DNA of 64,000 nt from Desulfosporosinus lacus DSM 15449 (GCF_900129935.1 NZ_FQXJ01000008.1:172869-236868), one strand, 5' to 3'; positions 17,458 to 26,416 are shown, counted from the stretch's first letter. Notes: generated by a model from the sequence alone, not told the origin. A program made the numbers and translations.

Positions 17458-18374
17458 TGGATTTCGCAGTCGGGTTGGCCCGGTGTCCGGGAACATGTGG
17501 AGAATGGGTACAAGGGGCTCGGAGAGGAGTTCCTTTTCTTATAGATTGTCCCATTGATCGATTTTCTGAGGCTAGGGTGGCATTGAACATGCATGATTCT
17601 GGCTGGGATCTTCCTCTGAATAAAATTAAAGCACTTCAAGTACTGGAGTTACTCAAAGAGAACTTAGGTCTGCCTATGCTTGGTGGTAAGGTGAAGTTTT
17701 CCCATCAACTTCCGGAAGGGAAAGGAATGGCAAGCTCTACCGCCGACATTACCGCCGTGGCTGCAGCGGCTTTGATTGCCCTTGGAGAAGATGTTGCACC
17801 AGAACGCTTGGCTGGTTTAGCTTTAAGAATTGAACCGAGCGACAGTGTGATGTTTCCTGGAATTACAGAAATAGAACATGTTCAGGGTCATAACCACCGC
17901 TTGCTGGGGTCCTCAGTACCTGCCCTGTTTTTGGCCTTGGATTGGGGGGGGACGATTGATACAGGGATGTTTAACGCACGCCCAGGGTTAGCAGAACACT
18001 ATCGACGTTACGAAAGCGAAATCAAGAGAGCACACAAATTAGCCTGTGAAGGGATAGCTCAAGGGGATTTAGAAAAACTGGCCAGTGCAGGAACGATCAG
18101 TGCAAAATGCAATCTGGAGATAAATCCCAAATCCTTCTTTGAGCCCTTCTTATCATGGGTGCGTCAAAAGGGTGGACTTGGTGTGGTAACTGCCCACAGC
18201 GGAACACTATTAGCGGGAGTCTTTCCGCAAAACGGATTATTCAATTATGACCTGGGCGGGAACTTGCGTATTGAAGCCCAACAACTGTTTAAACCTGCCT
18301 ACATCGATCTCTTTAATAGTCACTCGGGTGGAATTGTTGCCACTAAGATGGAAATTACTGAAAATACGGGGTGA
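17457..18374 (+). CDS. pduX: L-threonine kinase, PduX-like (GHMP kinase)
   Basis: This 305-residue protein is a GHMP kinase: RCPGTCGEWVQGA at the N terminus matches the PduX/threonine kinase start, and PEGKGMASSTADITA (near residues 83-97) is the ATP-binding loop. PduX makes L-threonine phosphate, which CobD then decarboxylates to aminopropanol phosphate. The next gene is exactly that decarboxylase, which supports the call. The start overlaps the cobO stop by 1 bp. Confidence 0.9.
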   Translation: MDFAVGLARCPGTCGEWVQGARRGVPFLIDCPIDRFSEARVALNMHDSGWDLPLNKIKALQVLELLKENLGLPMLGGKVKFSHQLPEGKGMASSTADITAVAAAALIALGEDVAPERLAGLALRIEPSDSVMFPGITEIEHVQGHNHRLLGSSVPALFLALDWGGTIDTGMFNARPGLAEHYRRYESEIKRAHKLACEGIAQGDLEKLASAGTISAKCNLEINPKSFFEPFLSWVRQKGGLGVVTAHSGTLLAGVFPQNGLFNYDLGGNLRIEAQQLFKPAYIDLFNSHSGGIVATKMEITENTG

Positions 18375-18378
18375 TGCT

Positions 18379-19500
18379 ATGCACGGTGGGAATCTCCGCA
18401 GAGCCAAGGAATTGTATGGCTTGGAGTCTTTTATCGATCTCTCGGCAAATATTAATCCATTTGGACCTCCCGATGGAGTTTGGGCTTCCTTGCAAAAAGG
18501 CATGGCGGATATCGTAAACTATCCAGATCCTGAAAGCCTTGCCTTAAGAAGGACACTCTCCAGCCACCTGGAACAGCCAAATGAAACAATCATGGTTGGT
18601 AACGGTGCAGGTGAATTGATATTCACCATCGTACAAGCCTTGAAACCCAAAAAAGTTGCGATTCCTATTCCGACATTTAGTGAATACGAACGAGCTGCAC
18701 GATCGGTTGGGGCTGAAATAAACTATATCCCGCTTGGCCCCAGGGGCTGGGCAACGTTTAATCGTATGGATGAAGAAAGCAATAGTTCTGACGAAGAGAG
18801 TTACAATGATCAGATTTGGATTGAACTCCTTAATGGATGTGATTTACTCTTCCTTTGTTCCCCCCATAATCCGACCGGCAGTGTCCTTGAGAAAGATACG
18901 TTTGAACGAATTTTAAGGTTAACCAAGGCAATTGGATGTAGAATTCTCTTTGATGAATCTTTCCTTGATTTTTTACCGGACGAGTACCGCCAGTCCACTC
19001 GAAGCTATTTGGGTGATAATCAGCACCTAATTGTTTTATACTCCTTAACCAAGTTTTATAGTATACCGGGTTTGCGTCTAGGCACTGTATTTGCACATCA
19101 AAGCTTAATTTCTAATTTTGAGCAATACCGTGATCCCTGGTCTGTAAATGTTCTTGCACAACATGCTGGAATAACAGCACTGGAGGATTTAAGGTATCCG
19201 GATGAAGTGCGAGAGAAATTAAGGGAGAGCAGAGCGTATTTTTATCGAGAATTTGACTTAGGCAAGTTTTCGAAGCTGAAACTTTGGCCGACTTCCGTAA
19301 ACTTCGCCTTAATTGAAATTTTAAATCAAGCACCCGATGAATTGATTGAGCATTTAGGCCGTTCAGGAATTCTTGTACGGAATTGTGCCAGTTTTGCTGG
19401 TCTGCCTGGGAATTTTATTCGTGTCGCGATCAAGGATATCTTTGTCATGCAACGGTTAATTGAGGGTTTGAAAGGCTGGAGCGGATCCACGAATCGATGA
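18379..19500 (+). CDS. cobD: L-threonine-O-3-phosphate decarboxylase CobD
   Basis: This 373-residue PLP enzyme of the histidinol-phosphate aminotransferase fold has the CobD opening MHGGNLRRAKELYG, the pattern SANINPFGPP, CSPHNPTGSV, FDESFLDF, and the PLP lysine in SLTKFYSIPGLRLG. It makes (R)-1-amino-2-propanol phosphate for the nucleotide loop. The open frame reaches back into pduX, but ATG at 18379 follows a GGGGTGATGC site and begins at the conserved N terminus. A good terminator lies 77 bp after the stop. Confidence 0.93.
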   Translation: MHGGNLRRAKELYGLESFIDLSANINPFGPPDGVWASLQKGMADIVNYPDPESLALRRTLSSHLEQPNETIMVGNGAGELIFTIVQALKPKKVAIPIPTFSEYERAARSVGAEINYIPLGPRGWATFNRMDEESNSSDEESYNDQIWIELLNGCDLLFLCSPHNPTGSVLEKDTFERILRLTKAIGCRILFDESFLDFLPDEYRQSTRSYLGDNQHLIVLYSLTKFYSIPGLRLGTVFAHQSLISNFEQYRDPWSVNVLAQHAGITALEDLRYPDEVREKLRESRAYFYREFDLGKFSKLKLWPTSVNFALIEILNQAPDELIEHLGRSGILVRNCASFAGLPGNFIRVAIKDIFVMQRLIEGLKGWSGSTNR

Positions 19501-19576
19501 TAATCTTAGGAGATTTAAGAGCCTTTTAAATTAATCCGAAAAATAATTAATCTATTAATATAAAAGTATTTTTTTA

Positions 19577-19603
19577 GGCACTTCTGTATGGAGGTGTCTT
19601 TTT
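19577..19603 (+). terminator. Intrinsic terminator of the cbi/cob operon
   Basis: GGCACTTC (19577-19584) and GAGGTGTC (19591-19598) form an 8-bp stem with two G-U pairs, followed by TTTTT. It ends the unit that starts at riboswitch 2. Confidence 0.8.
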
Positions 19604-19811
19604 GTATATATAAAAATAAGTTCAATTTAAGCCGTACTTTCTAATGGCTTGTCGTCAATGGGTATTGAATCCTTATCGGATCCGAGGCCTAATTTTAATT
19701 AGGGCTTGCTACCAACCCCCTTTTTTTAGGGACCAGAATCTTACTATTTTTTTCGCCTCAATATTCAAATAAGAATTTGGGCAATCCCGACAGGGTGGGA
19801 GCCTTCTCTTT

Positions 19812-19857
19812 GGCTTGTCCCACAAATCGACAGCGTTGTCGATTTGTGGGACAAGCC
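19812..19857. repeat. Perfect 21-bp inverted repeat with GCGT loop
   Basis: The arms at 19812-19832 and 19837-19857 are exact reverse complements around a 4-nt loop. The element lies in the 750-bp gap 19501-20249, which has no convincing gene. A GC-rich hairpin this long and this perfect is more like a REP/MITE-type dispersed repeat than a terminator, as no T-run follows. Because of the symmetry the same peptide appears on both strands, which makes false ORFs here. Confidence 0.85.
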
Positions 19858-19918
19858 CGGCCGGGTCTGACGTTAACTATTTGGTTTATGATACATCGTT
19901 TTTTAACTCCATGTGCAT

Positions 19919-19946
19919 GGCTTTTGATGCCAAAGGCTGTTTTTTT
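19919..19946 (+). terminator. Intrinsic terminator or attenuator upstream of the methyltransferase
   Basis: GGCTTTTG (19919-19926) and CAAAGGCT (19931-19938) form an 8-bp stem with two G-U pairs, then seven T. The terminator is enclosed by ATGTGCAT (19911-19918) and ATGCACAT (19947-19954), a perfect outer inverted repeat. It lies 300 bp before the methyl-THF methyltransferase gene, with no gene just upstream to terminate, so attenuation is possible. The remaining 19955-20249 is AT-rich with no visible gene. Confidence 0.6.
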
Positions 19947-20249
19947 ATGCACATATATTAGGCAAAACTACCCGTAAATCCTTGTAAAATCTTGACTTTT
20001 CGATAATTTGCAAACCCTAATTAAGTTGGAAATGCAATAAAGAATAATAACTGAACCCTATTTTATTGTTAAGATACATCAATTTAAAGCAAAAAAATCC
20101 CTATGATACTAGCTAATTTAGGACTAAAATTAAAAATGAGAAGAATATTCAAAAGAGTGTAAACCATTCCGCTCCACAAGTTAATGGTAAAACAAATTCC
20201 TGAGTTTATGGGTCAGAAAAATCTCAACAAATAGAGGAGGAACTAAAAC

Positions 20250-21053
20250 ATGCTAGTTGTTGGCGAATTAATTAATGCGAGTCGTAAAGCGATAGGAGAA
20301 GCGATCAAAGCTCAAGACGCGGAATACATTCAGAAGGTAGCAAAAGATGAGTTCGAAGCCGGAGCAGATTATATAGATGTCAACGCTGGAATCTTTGTCG
20401 GTAAGGAACCTGAATACCTGCAATGGCTCGTGAAAACGGTTCAGGGGGTTGTGGATGCTCCTTGTTGTCTCGACAGTCCTGATCCTAAGGCTATTGATGC
20501 TGCCCTTTCTGTGCACAAAGGAATTGCTATGATAAATTCAATCTCTCTGGAAAAGGAACGTTATAATGCCTTAATCCCTGTTGTTGCTGGGACGGACCTT
20601 AAAGTTGTGGCACTATGTATGAGTGACGATGGGATGCCTGAAACCATGGATGCTCGGTTGAAAATTGCGGAAAAACTGATTGATGGACTTGTCAAAAACA
20701 ATGTGCCCTTAAATAATATTTATGTGGACCCATTAGTTCAGCCAATCTCTACCAACAATACTTTTGCTGTGGAATTTATTAATTCTGTAGAAGCGATTAT
20801 GACGCGGTTTAAAGGAGTTCATACAATGTGCGGATTGTCGAACGTATCCTATGGCTTACCGGTTCGTAAATTCATGAACCATGCTTTTGCAATTATGGCC
20901 ATTGGAAAAGGGTTAGATGGTCTAATCATTAATCCGTTGGACAAGATGATGATGGCAAGTTTAATTACAGCTGAGGCGCTGGCAGGACGTGACAACTACT
21001 GTGTCAAATACCTTAAGGCTTTCCGAAATAAGCAATTTGATTTCTTAGAGTAA
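20250..21053 (+). CDS. Methyltetrahydrofolate:corrinoid methyltransferase (MtgA/MtrH-like)
   Basis: This 267-residue protein has the pterin-binding (DHPS-like) barrel pattern of methyl-THF methyltransferases: MLVVGELINASRKAI, EAGADYIDVNAG, DSPDPKAIDAAL and GLSNVSYGLPVR. Such enzymes exchange a methyl group between tetrahydrofolate and a corrinoid protein. With MtaC and MtaB nearby it is the likely acceptor step, making methyl-THF from methanol in place of the CoM-specific MtaA of methanogens. AGGAGG precedes the ATG. A terminator follows, so it is its own transcription unit. Confidence 0.88.
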   Translation: MLVVGELINASRKAIGEAIKAQDAEYIQKVAKDEFEAGADYIDVNAGIFVGKEPEYLQWLVKTVQGVVDAPCCLDSPDPKAIDAALSVHKGIAMINSISLEKERYNALIPVVAGTDLKVVALCMSDDGMPETMDARLKIAEKLIDGLVKNNVPLNNIYVDPLVQPISTNNTFAVEFINSVEAIMTRFKGVHTMCGLSNVSYGLPVRKFMNHAFAIMAIGKGLDGLIINPLDKMMMASLITAEALAGRDNYCVKYLKAFRNKQFDFLE

Positions 21054-21071
21054 TTTATGACAGTATAAAAC

Positions 21072-21108
21072 AGGCTGTAACAAGCTGATATTGTTACAGC
21101 CTATTTTC
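21072..21108 (+). terminator. Intrinsic terminator of the methyl-THF methyltransferase gene
   Basis: AGGCTGTAACA (21072-21082) and TGTTACAGCCT (21092-21102) form an 11-bp perfect stem followed by ATTTT. Confidence 0.8.
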
Positions 21109-21291
21109 GGTGTATACGTTTTTGATTTAACTAAAGAATTATTGCTATTATAGATAGCAAAAGTTAAACTTCTCTTTTTGTCATCCCATTAAAGTAATCC
21201 CAAAGATCCAATACCAAGTAGTAACGTAAAGAGGTTGCAGATTGAGATCTAAAAGTACTCCCAACTGCAAAAGAAGTAATGGTTATGGTTG

Positions 21292-22185
21292 TTATTTAAA
21301 GGCGGCAGTTAGTTCTTCTTTTCGTAAATTGTTGCCTATAAAGCTTACAATACCAATCTCAACATCTGGTGATTCCATTATGGAATACTGCCCATCTACA
21401 TAATTAAATTCAAGGTAATGAGTGCCCGAACAAAGGATCCCTTTACCTCGAATCACATCTCCGAATCCACCTGTTTTACACGTTGCGAGAATCCGTTTTA
21501 ATTGTTCTAAACTTACGATTCTAGAAGTACTAAGTCCCAACGAATCAAAGTCATGGTCAAAGACCTCTTTGGAAGCCTGTAAAATGCAATTCGATTTTCC
21601 ATTGATTAAAATTTTGATATCCTGATTAGATAATTTGGCCCAATCCTTTGAGATAATATGGGCAGTCTCGTTTAAAGTTTTTAACCCTTGTTCTATTAGG
21701 AGAATTTCATTATCATCTAAGAACTGAGCTTTACTTATAACCAAAGATGAGGCATGCAGGATTTGGCTTTTGTAGAAACCTGAGTAACCCTGTATATGCT
21801 TTGTAAAATTCTGAGCATCCACAACCGTAGTTATTGAGTTAATAAAACATTTGCTGGAGATTTCAATGTCCTTAAATATATCTAAGATTTCACCCAAAAC
21901 AAAAATGCCGGAGGGTTCAAAAATGATTCGATCGATTTCTTGACTCAATAAGTGTTTAAGAGTAAGAAGAAAATCTCCCTTTAGTTTACAGCAGATACAT
22001 CCATTTGATAATTCATAAACCTCAAAACCTTCAATTTCTAAGATTTCGCGATCAACATTAGCTTCGCCAAAATCGTTTTCAATCAAGACGATTTTTTCAC
22101 AAGTGTCCAGTGAATGCAAGATTCTCTTAACTAAGGTTGTTTTACCTGCACCTAAAAATCCAGAAACAATATCAAATTTGATCAT
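21292..22185 (-). CDS. CobW/P47K-family GTP-binding protein
   Basis: This 297-residue protein has the P-loop SGFLGAGKTT (residues 8-17), the metal-binding GCICC motif (near residues 58-62), FEPSG and a CobW C-terminal domain. This G3E family of GTPases delivers metals to client enzymes. Its place between the methyl-THF methyltransferase and mtaCB, read on the opposite strand, suggests it serves metal or cofactor loading of the methyltransferase system; MtaB needs zinc. ATG at 22185 is chosen because AAAGGAGGATGAGATTT precedes it, rather than a start 13 codons upstream. Confidence 0.88.
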   Translation of the reverse strand: MIKFDIVSGFLGAGKTTLVKRILHSLDTCEKIVLIENDFGEANVDREILEIEGFEVYELSNGCICCKLKGDFLLTLKHLLSQEIDRIIFEPSGIFVLGEILDIFKDIEISSKCFINSITTVVDAQNFTKHIQGYSGFYKSQILHASSLVISKAQFLDDNEILLIEQGLKTLNETAHIISKDWAKLSNQDIKILINGKSNCILQASKEVFDHDFDSLGLSTSRIVSLEQLKRILATCKTGGFGDVIRGKGILCSGTHYLEFNYVDGQYSIMESPDVEIGIVSFIGNNLRKEELTAAFK

Positions 22186-22400
22186 AAATCTCATCCTCCT
22201 TTGAATCCTCAATACCTTGCTCATCTAAGTAAGCTTAATGATAATTGAGCAAGTATACCATGGATTATTCTGTGTTTTTGGGGATTTTTCAATTAGTTTT
22301 ACTGAATAATCTTAATTCAACAGATGAACAGAAATAAAAATTTATAAAGCAAATAACTTTGAGCTCTCTATATTAGACAATGAAGAACAAGTAACCTTTA

Positions 22401-22463
22401 CAGTTATAGTTGCGCAGTGAACTCGTTCAGCTATAACTGATCACCACTTACAAGAAGTGGGTG
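22401..22463 (+). promoter_or_regulatory. Two adjacent hairpins in the mtaC leader region
   Basis: CAGTTATAG (22401-22409) pairs with CTATAACTG (22431-22439). Directly after it CACCACTT (22442-22449) pairs with AAGTGGGTG (22455-22463). They lie in the 548-bp gap 22186-22733, which holds no convincing gene. The structures could be part of a structured 5' leader of mtaCB. Neither matches a riboswitch class I know. Confidence 0.45.
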
Positions 22464-22733
22464 ACTGCTTTGAATTGATAAATATACTAGTTAGGATTTA
22501 TCAAGATAAAACAAGATAGTCCATGGTAAAGAGAGCCTCCAAAAGACTACAATATTACCAATAACACTAGTCAAAACATTTAGAACATTCAATTAACAAT
22601 AAACATAGATCTATAGATGACTATGTAAGAGAGGAGAGAAAATGGGAAGCGTTTCTTAGAATAAGCAATCCTCATAATGACCCTAATGAAAATACTTATT
22701 ATAATTCAAATTTTAAATTTTAGGAGGATAATC

Positions 22734-23366
22734 ATGTTTGATTTTACAGGATTAAGTAATGCCGTAATAGAAGGCGACAATGACCAAGTGCAAGCAAAAG
22801 TCAAAGAAGCTATTAGTGCAAACGTGGATCCACTCGCTATCATTAATCAAGGACTTATCGGGGGTATGAATGTAGTTGGACAACGTTTCAAAGTTAATGA
22901 TATGTTTGTACCGGAAGTGCTGATGTCAGCACGCTCCATGAATGCAGGTATCGAGCTGGTGAAGCCTTTACTAGCCGGTGGCGAAATGACCAATAGAGGC
23001 ACCGTCATTATAGGAACTGTCAAAGGAGATCTACATGATATTGGAAAGAGCTTAGTAGGTATGATGCTTGAATGTTCAGGCTTCAAAGTTATTGATCTGG
23101 GTGTAGATGTCTCACCTGAAGAATTCATCGCTGCAATCAAGGAGAACGATGGAAAAATCCTAGCCCTTTCAGCCTTACTTACGACCACGATGCTCTCCAT
23201 GAAATCAACAATTGAAGAGTGTGTAGAACAAGGTATGCGAAACGATATTAAGGTCATCATTGGTGGTGCACCAATTTCACAGGAATTCTCGGATCAAATC
23301 GGTGCAGATGGTTATGCTGGGGATGCTGCAGCAGCGGTGGAACTAGTTGCTAAATTATTGCAATAA
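22734..23366 (+). CDS. mtaC: Methanol corrinoid protein MtaC
   Basis: This 210-residue protein has the two-part layout of methyltransferase corrinoid proteins: an N-terminal helical cap (to about residue 85) and a B12-binding Rossmann domain. The cobalt-ligand motif GDLHDIGK has its histidine at residue 101, and the LSALLTTTM and IIGGAP segments are intact. It carries the methyl group between MtaB and the methyl-THF methyltransferase. The frame is open upstream, but ATG at 22734 follows TAGGAGGATAATC and starts the conserved domain. mtaB follows after 29 bp. Confidence 0.9.
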   Translation: MFDFTGLSNAVIEGDNDQVQAKVKEAISANVDPLAIINQGLIGGMNVVGQRFKVNDMFVPEVLMSARSMNAGIELVKPLLAGGEMTNRGTVIIGTVKGDLHDIGKSLVGMMLECSGFKVIDLGVDVSPEEFIAAIKENDGKILALSALLTTTMLSMKSTIEECVEQGMRNDIKVIIGGAPISQEFSDQIGADGYAGDAAAAVELVAKLLQ

Positions 23367-23395
23367 TAATGAAATAATGAATAGGAGGGACTATT

Positions 23396-24796
23396 GTGGC
23401 TAGTCTTCAATTTAATGAGCTTGCCTATACAAATTTAGATGAATTTATATACGGTCATGCCAAGAAACCAGTAGTTTGTAGCAATGGAATGGTCATTGGC
23501 GGAGGAACAGTTTATCCAGAAGTAAACTTAACACTTCCAACTATGTTAATAAATACAGAAACTATGCCGAAAGTACTATCCCAGTATGAAGAAATGATTC
23601 ATGGTATTTGTTCAAAAGCTCACGAACTTCTATCACCTGGAATTATCATAGAAATTGAACTGCTTCCTCCGTGTACCTTCAATCCTCAATGGGGAATTGA
23701 TGTCACCAAAGTTGTAAAGGGAGTAATGAACGAATACTATTCAAAATTCGGGTTAAAGAGTCTCTTAAGAATGACAGTTGTCGATATTCGTGAAGGTAAG
23801 ACCCTTACTCATATGTACAAAGGTGAACATTGGGACAATGTTATTAAAACATTTAGAGGGTGTGCTGAAGCTGGTGCTGACTTTTTGGCAATTGAATCGA
23901 TAGGCGGCAAGCATCTCCACGATGAAGCAGTAATGAACTGTGACCTACCTAGAGCATTGTTTTCTTTAGGGGTTGTCGGCTGTCGAGATATGGTTGCTTT
24001 ATGGGATGAAATTGTAAAAATTTCGACTGAGACGAACTGTATCCCTTCAGGGGACACCGCATGCGGCTTTGCCAACACCTCAATGGTCATGGCTCACAAA
24101 AATTTTATTCCGAAAGTTTTTGCTGCAATTGACAGAGTTATGTGTGCAGTGAGAACATTAGTCGCAGTAGAACGAGGTGCTTTAGGACCAGATAAAGATT
24201 GCGGCTATGAAGGAGTTTATCTTAAAGCAATTACTGGTATACCCATTTCTATGGAAGGAAGAACTGCTGCCTGTGCTCATTCGAGTTCAGTTGGAAACAT
24301 AGCCGCGTGTTTGGCAGACTGCTGGAGTAACGAGTCTGTGGAAAACGTAAGATTGTTGGGCGGAATGGCTCCTACTGTCTATACTGAACATCTTATCTAC
24401 GATTGCCGAATAATGAACGTGGCCTCAGCACGTGGATTTGCTCTTGAGATGAGAGATATTTTGTCGGAATCTGATCGAATGTATGACCCTCAAGCATATA
24501 TCTTAGACCCTGGCGTAGTTATAAAAATCAGTCAAGAGATTGTAAAAGGTAAGACTCACTTTGAGCGAACGAAAATCGCCGCTTCTGCTACAATTAAGGA
24601 ATTACGAAGCGCTTTCCAAGACGGCTTACTACAACTAGATACTAAGGAATTAAAGTATCTTGATATTTTTGAAAAACAGTTAAAGTTAATTCCTAATGAT
24701 GAAGCTGAGTTTACACAATTCATGATCAAAAACAGTACTTTAGATAAATTTGATCCTGCAAAGTATGATTTTAACTTTGATGTTGTTGCCAAGTAA
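23396..24796 (+). CDS. mtaB: Methanol:corrinoid methyltransferase MtaB
   Basis: This 466-residue protein aligns by eye with Methanosarcina MtaB along its length. The three zinc ligands described for MtaB (Glu164, Cys220, Cys269 there) correspond to Glu167 in FLAIESIGG, Cys223 in GDTACGFANT and Cys269 in PDKDCGYEG. The segments AITGIPISMEGRTAACAHSS and DCWSNESVEN are also typical. It cleaves the C-O bond of methanol and methylates the corrinoid of MtaC. The start is GTG with AGGAGGGACTATT upstream. A related substrate is possible, but all ligands fit methanol. Confidence 0.92.
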   Translation: MASLQFNELAYTNLDEFIYGHAKKPVVCSNGMVIGGGTVYPEVNLTLPTMLINTETMPKVLSQYEEMIHGICSKAHELLSPGIIIEIELLPPCTFNPQWGIDVTKVVKGVMNEYYSKFGLKSLLRMTVVDIREGKTLTHMYKGEHWDNVIKTFRGCAEAGADFLAIESIGGKHLHDEAVMNCDLPRALFSLGVVGCRDMVALWDEIVKISTETNCIPSGDTACGFANTSMVMAHKNFIPKVFAAIDRVMCAVRTLVAVERGALGPDKDCGYEGVYLKAITGIPISMEGRTAACAHSSSVGNIAACLADCWSNESVENVRLLGGMAPTVYTEHLIYDCRIMNVASARGFALEMRDILSESDRMYDPQAYILDPGVVIKISQEIVKGKTHFERTKIAASATIKELRSAFQDGLLQLDTKELKYLDIFEKQLKLIPNDEAEFTQFMIKNSTLDKFDPAKYDFNFDVVAK

Positions 24797-24834
24797 GCAG
24801 AATTAATTCAAATATTTCTTTTAAAATAATCTTT

Positions 24835-24906
24835 GGCACCCTTGCCTCTAGCTGGTTAGGTATTAAATCCGGCCGGAGGCTAGAGTGCCCCTTTGAATTT
24901 TTTATT
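24835..24906 (+). terminator. Terminator after mtaCB
   Basis: GGCA..CTCTAGC pairs with GCTAGAG..TGCC across 24835-24890 (one internal bulge on the left), and a T-rich run (ATTTTTTATTT) follows. Confidence 0.75.
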
Positions 24907-24943
24907 TATAAGTTTACAATAGTTTAAAGAAAATATTTCCATG

Positions 24944-24952
24944 TGTTATAAT
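24944..24952 (+). promoter_or_regulatory. Extended -10 promoter candidate for the PocR-AraC regulator
   Basis: TGTTATAAT matches the extended -10 form TGnTATAAT. No good -35 is present at 17 bp. The leader to the gene would be about 110 nt and contains the palindrome at 25030-25045. Confidence 0.45.
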
Positions 24953-25029
24953 AATATTATTAAATTGATATCCAGCCTAATCCGCATTTGCTTCCATAAA
25001 CTTGTGTTCAGGAGTGAAATAAGTATTTG

Positions 25030-25045
25030 CACACTTTAAAGTGTG
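25030..25045. promoter_or_regulatory. 16-bp perfect palindrome, candidate operator
   Basis: CACACTTTAAAGTGTG reads the same on both strands and lies 22 bases before the start of the regulator gene. A dimeric DNA-binding protein could bind it, perhaps in autoregulation. It could also form a short RNA hairpin near the ribosome binding site. Confidence 0.5.
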
Positions 25046-25067
25046 AACTTGCTTTGGAGGTGGTAAT

Positions 25068-26387
25068 GTGAATCAAGGAGACCAGTATCAAGATAAGAAA
25101 TTACAGTGGCTCGAAAAATTAGTGGGTCGAAATCTTTTGGATAAAATGCTTTGTTCATTTTCAAAATCTACTGGATTAAAAGCAATTCTCGTCGATAACA
25201 AAGGAAATACACTAATTTCTACTGACCATGCCATCAAGGACTGTAACTTTTGTGACATGATAAAATCGGATAGTAATGGTGCAAAAAAATGTCAGCGTTC
25301 ATATGCGCGTGCTTGCACAGAGGCATCTAAATATGGTGAACCTTATATTTTCCGCTGTCATGCCGGCTTAATAATGTGGGCCGCACCTATTTTATTAGAT
25401 GAGTATGTTGGCTCAATTATTTGCGGTCAAGTACTTATGTGGGAGCCCGAAGACTATTTTCTAGAAGAAATTGAGGAAATGGTGATGGGACTTAATATAG
25501 ACGTAGCTGCAGTCAAATGGTCAGCTGCTCAGTTAGAGATTATGTCAAGCGATAGAGTGCAAGCAGCAGCAGACCTGTTGTTTGTCGTGGCAAATCAAAT
25601 CATGCAAAGCGGTATGACTGTCTTAGCGCAAAGAAGGGAAATAACTGCCCAACAGGCTAGATTGGCTGAAGAAATCCAAGCTCGCAAACGTGTGGAAATC
25701 GCCATGGGTACGATTGAGTCGAGAATCATCAGCAGTAATTCCTTAGACAAAGAACAAGAGCTTAAGTCTATGGTGCGAAATGGGGAGAAAGAAGCAACTG
25801 CACAACTTTTAGATAAATTATTAGTTGATATTATCGCCAAAAATTCTAATCATATTGGTACATTAAAAACTAGAATAATGGAGCTCGTTGTAATTATCTC
25901 AAGGGCAGCCGTGGATGGAGGCGCAGAGTTAACTGAAATTTTAAAGCTAAATGCCTTGTTTCATCAGGAATTGCTAGAAATCACTTCTCCTGATGAGCTC
26001 TGCCTGTGGGCAAAAAATATGTTAGAAACATTTATGAACTATTTGGAAACGAATAAAAACCAGAAAAATCTGCTGGCAATTCAGAAGGCTGCGGAATATA
26101 TTCGAAAGAATTATCGGAATAAGCTGTCAATAGATGATATTGCCCAAGCAGTTTATCTTAGTCCGTGCTATGTTAGTAGAATCTTTAAGCAGGGTCTGGG
26201 TTGTACTTTAATGGAATACCTCACACAGGTACGGGTGGAAGAAGCTAAAACAATGCTGAAAAATCCGAAATATAACGTAATGCAAGTTGCTGAAGAAAGC
26301 GGTTTCGAGGACCCCGGCTACTTTACTAGAGTTTTCAAGAAGCTTGAGGGAGTAACTCCAAGCCGGTTTAAACAATATGCCTTATAA
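25068..26387 (+). CDS. PocR-domain AraC-family transcriptional regulator
   Basis: This 439-residue protein has an N-terminal PocR-type sensory domain (about residues 10-185) with the cysteine series CNFCDMI, KKCQRSYARAC and FRCHAGLI. A short charged helix (near 190-215), a middle helical region and a C-terminal AraC pair of helix-turn-helix units (about 340-438, with ISIDDIAQ-like and GFEDPGYFTRVFKK segments) follow. In Firmicutes such regulators control corrinoid methyltransferase and C1/diol genes. Flanked by mtaB and a second corrinoid protein, it probably activates them in response to methanol or a corrinoid. The start is GTG with TTGGAGGTGG upstream. Confidence 0.88.
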   Translation: MNQGDQYQDKKLQWLEKLVGRNLLDKMLCSFSKSTGLKAILVDNKGNTLISTDHAIKDCNFCDMIKSDSNGAKKCQRSYARACTEASKYGEPYIFRCHAGLIMWAAPILLDEYVGSIICGQVLMWEPEDYFLEEIEEMVMGLNIDVAAVKWSAAQLEIMSSDRVQAAADLLFVVANQIMQSGMTVLAQRREITAQQARLAEEIQARKRVEIAMGTIESRIISSNSLDKEQELKSMVRNGEKEATAQLLDKLLVDIIAKNSNHIGTLKTRIMELVVIISRAAVDGGAELTEILKLNALFHQELLEITSPDELCLWAKNMLETFMNYLETNKNQKNLLAIQKAAEYIRKNYRNKLSIDDIAQAVYLSPCYVSRIFKQGLGCTLMEYLTQVRVEEAKTMLKNPKYNVMQVAEESGFEDPGYFTRVFKKLEGVTPSRFKQYAL

Positions 26388-26416
26388 CGAAAAGTACCGA
26401 GGGGAGTGAGATAGGA

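Noticed and set aside
19758..19977. Overlapping open frames on both strands sharing a cysteine-containing peptide
   Set aside because: The shared peptide is produced by the perfect 21-bp inverted repeat, not by coding selection.
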